Below the pieces are notes generated by a model. The model did no database searches. It worked only from the letters and a program-made list of their open reading frames with translations, and was not told the DNA's origin. DNA of 64,000 bases from NCBI RefSeq assembly GCF_002752675.1, contig NZ_CP024609.1, positions 1 to 64,000 of the forward strand, read 5' to 3'. A program made the position numbers and the translations under genes. The DNA is from Massilia violaceinigra. Its GTDB lineage: Bacteria > Pseudomonadota > Gammaproteobacteria > Burkholderiales > Burkholderiaceae_D. How positions within the stretch are numbered: position 1 is the first letter of the stretch; every line of letters starts with the position of its first letter. This document shows, piece by piece, positions 16,510 to 24,270 of this stretch.

Positions 16510-17688
16510 ATGAATTCCTTCGGCTTAAACAGCGCGGCCGTCAACGGGAGTGCATCGCGGGTAGTGCTCGGTGCGGCGCTGTTTGCGGCCGGTGGGACCC
16601 TGACAGCGGATGCGACCCGGACACAGTACGGGGGCGCTGTCGCAATGGGCGGGCTCGCCCCGAAACACGCCGCCGGCGTACGCATCGCGATGGGCGAAGC
16701 ACTGTTTCGGCCGGAATTCTATGGGTCGGCCGAATGGGTGCTGGCCACGACGGCAAGCGCCGTCTGCTACTCGGCTTTCACCGCACGCGCCGCGCACACG
16801 GAAGTGTTGTGCAGCGCGTCCTTCGTCTTCACCGCCAGCGGAACGATCATCCGGCCAGGTGTGGCCACCGCCACCGCGGCCTTCGTTTCGGGCGCCGATC
16901 CGCTGGTGACAATCGGCTACGCGGCCACTTGCGTAAGCACGTTCTCCCTGTACGCCGAAGCGGGCGTCAGGCGCAACGGCCAGAGTACGACAGAGCGTGA
17001 CGGCTACGCGTCGGGCGCGTCGGCCTTCACCGTCACCGCCGCTGCGCTGCGCACCGCCATGGGCGTCGCGGCGACGGTGGCCAGCTTCAATGCAACGACC
17101 GACTCGGTCAAGATCCATGCCGGCGCCGCCACCATGGCGTCGGCGCTGACGGTGTTCGCCGCCGGCTCGTCGGACGGCTGCCGGGCCGAGTTCACCAGCT
17201 CGTTTAGTGCCCAGCCGACGTTGACTCAACCGGGCCAAGCCGATTTTGCGGCCTGGCTGGTTTGTTCGGTGACGCCGACGGTCACGATCCAGGGCGCGGC
17301 AAAGCCGGTTCTGATCGAATTCGGCGGCGTTGCCGACGGGCGGCTTGCCTTGCAGGGTGCCTGCGAGTTTTATTCGACCGGCACCCTGGCGGCCTATAGC
17401 CGGCTGGCTCTCCAGGGTGGCGCGATCTTGGCGGGCGTGGGTCAACTAGTGCCGATGCCATGGGCGTATCGCATGGCCGAGGCGCCTGCCTATTTCACAG
17501 GTTACCTGCTGGCCGACGGGGTGCGGATCTGCATGGGCGAGGCGACCGCGTCGCTTTCTTTTGGCGCGCACGCCGAACCTGCCACGAACGCCGCCGTCGC
17601 GGCGCCGCCCAACCGCACCATGCTCCTCCCGCGGGAGATCCGCAGCGCGCGCATTTCCACCGAACTACGCACCATGAGGGCGACATGA
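16510..17688 (+). CDS. Large phage structural protein of repetitive beta composition
   Basis: The 392-residue product is Ala/Thr/Gly/Ser-rich with recurring short motifs such as YGGAVAMGGLAP, RIAMGEALF and RICMGEATASLSFGAHAEP, suggesting repeated beta units. It lies between two tail genes and its stop overlaps the next start as ATGA. No enzyme motif is seen. A tail or fibre component is the likely role, judged by position. Confidence 0.6.
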   Translation: MNSFGLNSAAVNGSASRVVLGAALFAAGGTLTADATRTQYGGAVAMGGLAPKHAAGVRIAMGEALFRPEFYGSAEWVLATTASAVCYSAFTARAAHTEVLCSASFVFTASGTIIRPGVATATAAFVSGADPLVTIGYAATCVSTFSLYAEAGVRRNGQSTTERDGYASGASAFTVTAAALRTAMGVAATVASFNATTDSVKIHAGAATMASALTVFAAGSSDGCRAEFTSSFSAQPTLTQPGQADFAAWLVCSVTPTVTIQGAAKPVLIEFGGVADGRLALQGACEFYSTGTLAAYSRLALQGGAILAGVGQLVPMPWAYRMAEAPAYFTGYLLADGVRICMGEATASLSFGAHAEPATNAAVAAPPNRTMLLPREIRSARISTELRTMRAT

Positions 17689-17963
17689 GCTTAGCCACCT
17701 TTACCAAGCAACCAATCGAAAAGCTCGATTACGACATCCTGTACGACGACTGGCTCACCCCCGGCGATGGCATCAACTTGGTCAAAGTCACGATCGACAA
17801 ACCCGGCTTGACGTCGCCACGCCAGAACGTGTCCGCATTTGCGCTCAAGGTGTGGATCGCCGGCGGGGAGGACGGCGTGACCTACAAGGTCACGGTCACG
17901 GCCGAGACGGACGACGGCCGTATCAAGCAGGACGAATTCAAGATCAAGGTGAAGGAATATTGA
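17685..17963 (+). CDS. Small beta-sandwich tail protein
   Basis: The 92-residue protein contains LDYDILYDDWLTPGDGINLV and VTYKVTVTAETDDGRIKQDE, the second resembling the final strands of an Ig-like or fibronectin-like sandwich. It is coupled to both neighbours (ATGA overlap upstream, TGATG downstream), which argues for a shared assembly with the fibre gene that follows. Similar small proteins occur beside phage fibres; exact function unknown. Confidence 0.6.
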   Translation: MSLATFTKQPIEKLDYDILYDDWLTPGDGINLVKVTIDKPGLTSPRQNVSAFALKVWIAGGEDGVTYKVTVTAETDDGRIKQDEFKIKVKEY

Positions 17964-19879
17964 TGACACAGCTTTTTACCAACAACGCCGAATCGGTGCT
18001 CGCTGCCGGCATCACCGCTGCCGCGACCAGCATCACGGTCAAGGGCGGGGAGGGGGCGCTGTTCCCCAATCCTCTCAAAGGCGATTACTTTCTGATCACG
18101 CTTTTTCAGCGCCTGGGCGCCATTGAAATGAACTGGGAGATCGTCAAGTGCACCGCCCGTGCAGGCGATGTGCTGACCGTGGAGCGGCAGGTTGAAGGCA
18201 GCACACCGCGCGCGTTCAATGCCGGTGACCCGGTCAGCCTGCGTCTCACCGCCGGCGCCGTCCTGCCAGTGCACCAGGGCGCGCTGACGGGACCGCTGAA
18301 CGAAGCGGCGCCCGTGCCCGTGGTCGCAACGTCGTCCATGGCGATCGCCAGCGCCGGGGCTAACACGCTGCTTGTCAGCGGAATTGCGTCCATCGCCGCG
18401 TTCGATGCCGCCCCACCTGGCGCGCGCCGGCGCATGGTCTTTACCGATGCCGCGACGTTGGTCCACAACGCCGTATCGATGGTGCTGACCACTGGGGCCG
18501 ATATCGTCACCGCGCGGGGCGACTGCGCCGAATGGCTTTCGGCGGGTGGCGGGAACTGGTCGATGCTGGACTACTCCCGTGCCAGCGGAAGCCCGGTCGG
18601 CGTCGTTGCCACCGCCCAGGCCGTGGCCGGACAGACCGCGACGGGTACCGCTTTGATCACCGCTGCCGACGCTGCGGCCGCGCGTGCTGCGCTGGGCGTG
18701 AGCGTGAGCAACTACGGCGCGGGCGATCTCCTGACGTCGGTGCGCAAAATGGCGGCGCCCGACTGGCTTCCGTGCGACGGAAAGCCGTACCTCAAAAGCA
18801 GCTACCCCGCGCTTTCTGCCGCAATAGGACCTGCCACAGCCGGCATCGTCAGGCTTGCGACACCAGTTTCTCCCCCCGCCGCGACGAGCGCAGGGTGCGC
18901 ATTCAGCCCTGACGGGCAGTACGTGGCCATCGCGCAGTCGACGTCGCCCTATATGCTGATGTTCAAGCGCAGCGGCGATACGTTCTCCCGCTTGGGCCTG
19001 AGCCAGCCACCGACCGGGTTTACTTACAAAATCGCTTTTAGCGCGGACGGTACCCTGATGGCGGTGGCGCAGGCGGCTTCGCCGTTTCTGTCAATGTACA
19101 GGCGCGATGGTGATGTTTTTACCCTGGCCAACCTCTTGACAGCGAATCCTTCGGCGACATCGAAAGCGGTCGCATTCAGTCCCGACGGCAATTTCATCGC
19201 GTGCGGAGACGACGTCAACGGCCTGTGGCTCCGCCTCTACCGTAAGGCCAGCACCGGCTATTTCGGTAGCATCGGGATTTCTCTGCCTGGAGGAACCGTC
19301 CACTCCGTCGCGTTCAGCCCCGACGGCATGTATCTGGTAGTCGCTTGCCAAAGCACTTACCCGATGATGCTCTACAAGCGCGCGCCGAATGGTGAGTCTT
19401 ATGTCCTGTTACCGGAAGCGAACCTTCCAGGACAGATGGGAACCTACGGCACCGCATTCAGTCCCGACGGCAACATATTGGCCGTTTCAATGATCACGGG
19501 CGGCTTTCTTGCGCTTTATGCCCGGGATGGGGACAAATTCACCAGACTGCCTGACCCGGTGGTGATGCCCACAGGGCAGAGTAGCCATCTCGCTTGGAGC
19601 CCGGACGGCGGCACGCTTGCTGTCGGCCATACCAACACCCCGTTCCTCACGATGTATTCCCGTGAAGGCACAACGCTCACGAAATGGCCCAGCTACCCTT
19701 TGCCGGGCGGTTGGGTGTCGCATGTCTCGTACACGAAGGATGGTGCGTATTTCGTGTTGTCGATGAATGAAGCGCCTTACATGGCCGTCTACAGCGTGCT
19801 CTATGACGCGGCCACCCAATTTGTCGTGCCCACGCTGGCCTCGCCCGGTGCGGGATTCAAAAATTACATCAAGACATAA
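17963..19879 (+). CDS. Tail fibre/receptor-binding protein with a seven-blade WD40-like C-terminus
   Basis: The protein has 638 residues from ATG 17963. The first 300 or so look like a phage fibre shaft, with ITVKGGEGALFPNP, then VERQVEGSTPRAFNAGD and later AAARAALGVSVSNYG and DWLPCDGKPYLKSSYPALS, the last typical of tail-collar domains. From about residue 300 there are seven repeats of about 45 residues, each with a core like AFSPDGQYVAIA followed by a P-F/Y-hydrophobic-MY-R strand. This is the pattern of a WD40/YVTN-type beta-propeller. A propeller tip in place of a usual fibre tip suggests a host-derived receptor-binding module. It is followed by a probable assembly or accessory gene. Confidence 0.75.
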   Translation: MTQLFTNNAESVLAAGITAAATSITVKGGEGALFPNPLKGDYFLITLFQRLGAIEMNWEIVKCTARAGDVLTVERQVEGSTPRAFNAGDPVSLRLTAGAVLPVHQGALTGPLNEAAPVPVVATSSMAIASAGANTLLVSGIASIAAFDAAPPGARRRMVFTDAATLVHNAVSMVLTTGADIVTARGDCAEWLSAGGGNWSMLDYSRASGSPVGVVATAQAVAGQTATGTALITAADAAAARAALGVSVSNYGAGDLLTSVRKMAAPDWLPCDGKPYLKSSYPALSAAIGPATAGIVRLATPVSPPAATSAGCAFSPDGQYVAIAQSTSPYMLMFKRSGDTFSRLGLSQPPTGFTYKIAFSADGTLMAVAQAASPFLSMYRRDGDVFTLANLLTANPSATSKAVAFSPDGNFIACGDDVNGLWLRLYRKASTGYFGSIGISLPGGTVHSVAFSPDGMYLVVACQSTYPMMLYKRAPNGESYVLLPEANLPGQMGTYGTAFSPDGNILAVSMITGGFLALYARDGDKFTRLPDPVVMPTGQSSHLAWSPDGGTLAVGHTNTPFLTMYSREGTTLTKWPSYPLPGGWVSHVSYTKDGAYFVLSMNEAPYMAVYSVLYDAATQFVVPTLASPGAGFKNYIKT

Positions 19880-19886
19880 GGAAACG

Positions 19887-20348
19887 ATGATCACTTTGCA
19901 CATCCGCGATGAATACGGGATTTTTCTCGGCAGCGTGACCGTGGACGAAATGGGACCGCTGCCCGAGCGCTCGGTCGCGCATCCCCCTCCCATCCTGACC
20001 GGCACGCAGGTGGCACGCTGGAACGGCGATGGCTGGGATGTCATGGCCGCGCGTCCGCCCCAGTCCGACGGCATCCTCGTGCCAACGCAGGCCGAGTACA
20101 CCGCGGCACTTGAAGCCTCATACGATGTCAAGGCGGCCGAACGCGGCTATGACAGCCGTTTGACCTGTGCGCTGCGTGCCGGCTATGCCGGACCCTTCCA
20201 GAAGGAAGCGACGGTCTTCGCGATCTGGATGGATTCGTGCAACGCCAAGGCGTACGGGATTATGGGCCAGGTCCTGAGCGGGGAAATGAAGTACCCGACC
20301 ATTGCCGCGCTGCTTGCCATGATGCCGACGATGGAGTGGCCGCAATGA
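19887..20348 (+). CDS. Tail fibre accessory/assembly-like protein
   Basis: The 153-residue product starts at ATG 19887 behind AAGGA. The N-terminus (ITLHIRDEYGIFLGSVTVDE, then MGPLPERSVAHPPP and VARWNGDGWDVM) is the pattern of small proteins that follow tail fibre genes. The C-terminal half contains a helical segment with CALRAGYAGPFQKEATVFAI. It ends in an ATGA overlap with a truncated gene. Confidence 0.6.
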   Translation: MITLHIRDEYGIFLGSVTVDEMGPLPERSVAHPPPILTGTQVARWNGDGWDVMAARPPQSDGILVPTQAEYTAALEASYDVKAAERGYDSRLTCALRAGYAGPFQKEATVFAIWMDSCNAKAYGIMGQVLSGEMKYPTIAALLAMMPTMEWPQ

Positions 20349-20436
20349 AGCGCCTGACCCTGTTCGGCTTCCTGCTGCTGGGCCAGACGGCAAACGCGGT
20401 TGCCGTGGTGCGCATGCTGTGGGCGATCCTTGTAGG
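20345..20436 (+). pseudogene. Truncated small membrane-protein gene, cut off by an insertion
   Basis: From ATG 20345 (ATGA overlap with the preceding gene) the frame reads MKRLTLFGFLLLGQTANAVA and VVRMLWAILVG, a signal or membrane segment that resembles the start of small phage lysis-region proteins. At about 20437 the sequence changes to unrelated DNA, giving VITRISNRPC and a stop at 20542. The rest of the gene was not found on the far side of the insertion. Confidence 0.6.
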
Positions 20437-20640
20437 TGTAATAACTCGCATTTCAAACCGACCGTGCTTGCATTCAACGCGGGTTTCGGCTCGAATTAAG
20501 TGCAACTGGCGGCGGTGTCATGCTCACGCTATCTGCGAATGAACTTGCAACCGACGGCGCCGGCTCGCGTTTCACCGCCGTCGGCTCACACTAACTGCAG
20601 ATGACGGCCCATATGGGCAAGCCTGCCGCCAGCATGCGCT
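20437..20640 (+). mobile_element. Possible insertion-sequence end remnant
   Basis: Starting TGTAATAACTCGCATTTCAA, the segment contains several related blocks, for example GGCTCGAATTAAGTGCAACT, GCTCACGCTATCTGCGAATG, then GGCTCGCGTTTCACCGCC and GGCTCACACTAACTGCAGAT. Multiple short internal repeats and a TG terminus are features of IS21-type ends, but no transposase remains. It marks the point where the phage gene at 20345 breaks off. Confidence 0.35.
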
Positions 20641-20756
20641 CGCGGATCCCGTGTGTTGCAGCGGGACCAGCTGTAAGTGGTGATGAGGGGCGATAGCGCG
20701 GGACGTCTACCAGCACAGGCAGGCAGCGTCCCGGCCATCAGGCAGAGTCACGGGAA

Positions 20757-22469
20757 TCAATAATGGGCGTACGGATTCCTGCCACGGTTGGCGTAGTACA
20801 GCCATGCAGTGCCTGCCACGCTTCCCGAACTGGTGAAATCGGGATTGGTGTTTTGCGTGGCGTATGGCATTCCGTGCAGTTTGTCGACCATGTAGTTCAT
20901 GGATTTCAAGATGTCGTCCGCCGTGTTTCCTTGACACGTCATGGTACTTGCACCTTGCCGCATCGCCATAACGGCGCCGAGCGAGCCTTCGCTCCACACG
21001 AATTGCGACACCGGTGCCGGGTTGTTGTAGATGGAATCGTAGAAGCCGACAATGCCGCGCACCTTACGCGACGGGTAATCGAGCTTGCCCAGTACGTGGA
21101 AGTAATCGCACATGGCAGGCAGAGCGCCGGCAAAGTTTTGATTCCTGCTGCCGCGATTACCCAGTGCAAGCACCGACCACGAATAATTATCCAGATAGCG
21201 CTCGTTGTTGTTGAGCGTATTGGTGTTACCGTCGAAGCCCGCAAGGAAGCGCGTACCGTTCCACAAGGCTTCTGACATGTTGCGCATTTTGGTCGCCGCC
21301 GTCGTGTATTTGGCACCGCCGTTCAAGGCGTAGAACTGGTGGAAGCTGGCATAGGCGTCGAGCTGATGCTCTAGCGCAAATATCCGGCTGCGACCGGCGA
21401 CATAGTCGGTCGGCGCGAAGCGGAAGCCGTATTGCACCTTGCCATTGATTGAAATTGGGGTCAACTCATTGATCATGTAGTCATGCAGCCGGATCGACAT
21501 CGACAGATACTTCGTACTCGTGAAGGCCTTTTGATAGGCATTCAACGCTATGCCAAACCAAGCGTTCGATCCGGCAATGCGCATGTCGAGCGGCGCGTTG
21601 GCGTCCTCGCCGTCGGCGAGGTAGGAAAACATCCACGCCCCAGATGGCCCCTGCAGTTTGGCCATCGCGTTGATGATCAGTTCGGCGTTTGCACGATCGC
21701 CGGCCAAGCTGAAAGCGATCACCGCAAGTGCTTGGTCGTACAGGAAGGCCGAATCCATGTCGCGGAAGCTGCGGATCAGCTTGCCGTTGCCGTAAGGGCC
21801 GCCCGTGATCACCGGGGTGTTCATCAAGCTTTGCAAGCCTGCGATCTGGCGGTCGGCCGAGGTCACGGGTGCACCAAAATACGATGCCGTGAAGGCGGTC
21901 AGGCTGACCGGATCGATGGGTAGTGGCAGCTTCGTCGCCGGGGTAACGCGGCCGCTGCAGAAGCCCCCCGCAGGGTTGCAGTTAGGCGATGACATGGGGT
22001 TGTAAGTACTCGGATACATAATGAGTACCGCGCGGTCGGCGCTGCCAACGCCGTGCGGCACGGTCACCCTAAATGTCCCGTTCCCAATCACAGTCGTAGC
22101 GTCGCCCTGGAGATAGAACACATCGCCGTGAAAGAAGACGCCGATGCGGTAATTTTGCTCGGTGCCGGTTGGCAGGCTATGTACTCCGCTAAACACAGTA
22201 TGGGTTGCCGACTGGGTTAGTTCCGACACGCCGAAGACAGTTGCTGGGGCGGCCTGAAGAGGGGGCTCATTGTAGATGAAATCCAAGCCCGACCATACTG
22301 GCCAGGGTGACTTGGCGACTGTCGCCAGCTTTTTCTCGCTGCTCTGCTTCTGAACCGCCTGTGGAGTACCGGCCGATGAGTCACCGCTGCCTGCGAGCAA
22401 TAACATTCCGACGCCAAGGGCGGTAATGGCTGTTTGTTCCGCTTTTTTCCAGCTTCTATTTTGAATCAT
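20757..22469 (-). CDS. Secreted protein with a glycosidase-like (alpha/alpha) catalytic region, inserted in the phage module
   Basis: The 570-residue protein has a signal peptide of about 33 residues (ALGVGMLLLAGSGDSSAG). The part after residue 190 reads like a six-hairpin alpha/alpha glycosidase, with SFRDMDSAFLYDQALAVIAF, GAWMFSYLADGEDANAPLDM, IAGSNAWFGIALNAYQ, FALEHQLDAYASFHQF and YLDNYSWSVLALG. The Glu/Asp-rich loops are plausible acid/base sites, but I cannot name a GH family. It is on the minus strand, has lower GC than the phage genes and lies between a truncated gene and the holin, so it is cargo. It could act on cell-wall or extracellular polysaccharide. Confidence 0.55.
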   Translation of the reverse strand: MIQNRSWKKAEQTAITALGVGMLLLAGSGDSSAGTPQAVQKQSSEKKLATVAKSPWPVWSGLDFIYNEPPLQAAPATVFGVSELTQSATHTVFSGVHSLPTGTEQNYRIGVFFHGDVFYLQGDATTVIGNGTFRVTVPHGVGSADRAVLIMYPSTYNPMSSPNCNPAGGFCSGRVTPATKLPLPIDPVSLTAFTASYFGAPVTSADRQIAGLQSLMNTPVITGGPYGNGKLIRSFRDMDSAFLYDQALAVIAFSLAGDRANAELIINAMAKLQGPSGAWMFSYLADGEDANAPLDMRIAGSNAWFGIALNAYQKAFTSTKYLSMSIRLHDYMINELTPISINGKVQYGFRFAPTDYVAGRSRIFALEHQLDAYASFHQFYALNGGAKYTTAATKMRNMSEALWNGTRFLAGFDGNTNTLNNNERYLDNYSWSVLALGNRGSRNQNFAGALPAMCDYFHVLGKLDYPSRKVRGIVGFYDSIYNNPAPVSQFVWSEGSLGAVMAMRQGASTMTCQGNTADDILKSMNYMVDKLHGMPYATQNTNPDFTSSGSVAGTAWLYYANRGRNPYAHY

Positions 22470-22557
22470 GCTATCTCCATGTTTGTGTTTGCACTGCTTT
22501 CGAAGTGTACCGCATCGGTATACCCATGCGAGGCGCTGCCATTGGGATGTTTTACGA

Positions 22558-22591
22558 GTCTCACATGGGGCGATACGGCCCCATGTGAGAC
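22558..22591. repeat. Perfect 13-bp inverted repeat upstream of the glycosidase-like gene
   Basis: GTCTCACATGGGG (22558-22570) pairs exactly with CCCCATGTGAGAC (22579-22591) around an 8-base loop. No T-run follows on either strand. It lies about 90 bases upstream of the minus-strand gene start, so an operator or the edge of an inserted cassette are both possible. The stretch 22592-22744 holds nothing else I can support. Confidence 0.6.
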
Positions 22592-22744
22592 ATCGTCGCC
22601 GGATGGTCTAGACCTCAACGAGACAATATTTACGGCTTTTCCGGAGGCAGCAACAAGGGCGCTTTTGTGGCTGCACTCTATACCGCTTGCTAAACCGGAT
22701 CGACAAGGACCACTGTACCCGTTCCGCCGGAACGTGACACCCAA

Positions 22745-22765
22745 CCCCGCTTCGGCGGGGTTTTT
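22745..22765 (+). terminator. Rho-independent terminator before the lysis genes
   Basis: CCCCGC, TTCG tetraloop, GCGGGG, then TTTTT. The hyper-stable tetraloop makes this a strong terminator; it would separate the lysis genes from tail-gene read-through. Confidence 0.85.
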
Positions 22766-22778
22766 ATTTAAGGACCCC

Positions 22779-23207
22779 ATGGCAGTCGAAACCACCGCGG
22801 CAACCGGCGCACTTATCAAATTCTTCGGCGTACCGCTGCTCACCAGCGCCGCCGCCACTTCATTGGGATTCATGTTCATGTGGCCTAAGACCCGCAAAGA
22901 AGCCTTCCTTCGTATCGGCACCACCATCATTTTTTCCACCTTGTGCGGCCCGCTGCTGGTCGTGGCGCTGCGCTCATGGTGGCCCGGCCTGTTCGAGGCC
23001 GCGCGCGACATCGCCATCATGTACGGCGTCGATCCGGCGCTCGGCGTGGTCTTCATCGCGGCGCCCGTGCTCGTGCTGGCCGGCCTGCCGGCATGGTGGG
23101 TACTGGGCGCGTTCGTGCGCTGGTTCGGCCGCCGCGAAGACAAGGACATCGGCGAGCTGGCGCGCGACGCGGCCGCGATCGTCCACAACGCGCGAGGTCG
23201 CCCATGA
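22779..23207 (+). CDS. Holin-like membrane protein
   Basis: The 142-residue protein has three likely membrane segments: GVPLLTSAAATSLGFMFMW (about 17-35), IIFSTLCGPLLVVAL (about 50-64) and VVFIAAPVLVLAGLPAWWVL (about 90-109), then a charged cytoplasmic tail. Position directly before an endolysin, with an ATGA overlap, supports a holin that releases the lysin. ATG 22779 is chosen because the upstream extension crosses the terminator. Confidence 0.7.
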   Translation: MAVETTAATGALIKFFGVPLLTSAAATSLGFMFMWPKTRKEAFLRIGTTIIFSTLCGPLLVVALRSWWPGLFEAARDIAIMYGVDPALGVVFIAAPVLVLAGLPAWWVLGAFVRWFGRREDKDIGELARDAAAIVHNARGRP

Positions 23208-23734
23208 CGCTCGACCAGCTGGTGCGCATCCTTCCCTTTGCCCGGCCGCGCGCGGCCAAGTACCTTGGCTGGCTCAATGCGACCATGAACGAGTTCGACA
23301 TCACCACGCCGGCACGCCAGGCGTCGTTTATCTCCCAGCTGGGGCATGAATCGGCACACCTGCGCTATGTCGAGGAACGGGCGTCCGGCGCCGCCTACGA
23401 TACCGGCCGGCTGGCCTTCCGGCTGGGTAACACCCCCGAGGCGGATGGCGACGGCCAGAAGTGGAAAGGGCACGGGTTCATGCAGGTGACGGGTGCGGTC
23501 AACCACGCGGCGTGCGCCGCCTACTTCGGCATTCCGGTCGAGCGCATTTCGGCCTGGCTGGTCACACCGGAGGGCGCCAGCCGTTCGGCCGGCTGGTTCT
23601 GGAAAGAACACGGGCTTAACGAGCTGGCCGACGCCGGCGACCAGGTCGCTGTAACGCGCCGCATCAACGGCGGCATCAACGGTCTGGCCGACCGCCTCGC
23701 CCTGTTCAACACGGCGCGCAAGGTGCTGGCATGA
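23204..23734 (+). CDS. Endolysin, GH19 chitinase-type muramidase
   Basis: This 176-residue protein would cleave peptidoglycan at lysis. It has the GH19 lysin pattern, with SFISQLGHESAHLRYVEE carrying the first catalytic Glu, then GHGFMQVTGAVNHAACA and a late TRRINGGINGLADR. There is no signal peptide, so export depends on the holin. It overlaps both holin and Rz by ATGA. Confidence 0.85.
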   Translation: MTLDQLVRILPFARPRAAKYLGWLNATMNEFDITTPARQASFISQLGHESAHLRYVEERASGAAYDTGRLAFRLGNTPEADGDGQKWKGHGFMQVTGAVNHAACAAYFGIPVERISAWLVTPEGASRSAGWFWKEHGLNELADAGDQVAVTRRINGGINGLADRLALFNTARKVLA

Positions 23735-24270
23735 CGGGCGCGCTCCTGACGCCTGTTCCGGTGTGGGCCCGCTGCCTGCTGCTGCTGGCGGCGTGCTGGT
23801 GCCTCTTCTTGCTCGGCCAGTTGCGCGGCGAACGCAAGGCAGGAGAGGCCCATATCGCCTATATCGAGCAGCAGGCCGCCCAGGTGGTCAAGGTGGCCAA
23901 GGCCCAAATCCAGGTTCTGGTGAAAACCGAGACGAAATATCGGGACCGCATCGAAAAAATCTATGTCAAAGGTGACGAAATTGAAAAGCAAGTACCTGTT
24001 TATGTATCGGCTGCTGATAGCCGTGCTTATGGCGTTAACGCTGGCTTCGTGCGCAACTACAACGCCGCCTGGACCAATGAGCCTGCCGGACCTGCCGCCG
24101 ACGCTGACCGCGAACCCGCCGCCGTTCCGCTTATTGACATCGCCGAAGCAGACGCCCACAACGCGCGATCCTGTTTCGCCTGGCGCGAACAGGCCATCGG
24201 ACTGCGCGAAGCCTATATCAACCTGCAGGCCGTAACGAATGGACTATCAGTGAAGGACGATCCCCAGTGA
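23731..24270 (+). CDS. Rz-type inner-membrane spanin
   Basis: The 179-residue protein has one N-terminal membrane anchor (ARCLLLLAACWCLFLLGQLR, about 12-31) and a long periplasmic coiled coil (AYIEQQAAQVVKVAKAQIQV, then KYRDRIEKIY). It contains a second gene in the +1 frame that encodes a lipoprotein. That is the hallmark of an embedded Rz/Rz1 pair, which fuses inner and outer membranes after peptidoglycan is gone. The C-terminal part is Pro/Ala-rich because it is constrained by the overlap. Confidence 0.85.
   Translation: MTGALLTPVPVWARCLLLLAACWCLFLLGQLRGERKAGEAHIAYIEQQAAQVVKVAKAQIQVLVKTETKYRDRIEKIYVKGDEIEKQVPVYVSAADSRAYGVNAGFVRNYNAAWTNEPAGPAADADREPAAVPLIDIAEADAHNARSCFAWREQAIGLREAYINLQAVTNGLSVKDDPQ
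23963..24235 (+). CDS. Rz1 outer-membrane lipoprotein spanin, embedded in Rz
   Basis: The 90-residue protein lies wholly inside Rz in the +1 frame. It has a signal segment and lipobox (LLIAVLMALTLASC) and a Pro-rich body (TTTPPGPMSLPDLPP), the standard form of Rz1. ATG 24002, starting MYRLLIAVLM, is an alternative start that gives a tidier signal peptide. Confidence 0.85.
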   Translation: MSKVTKLKSKYLFMYRLLIAVLMALTLASCATTTPPGPMSLPDLPPTLTANPPPFRLLTSPKQTPTTRDPVSPGANRPSDCAKPISTCRP

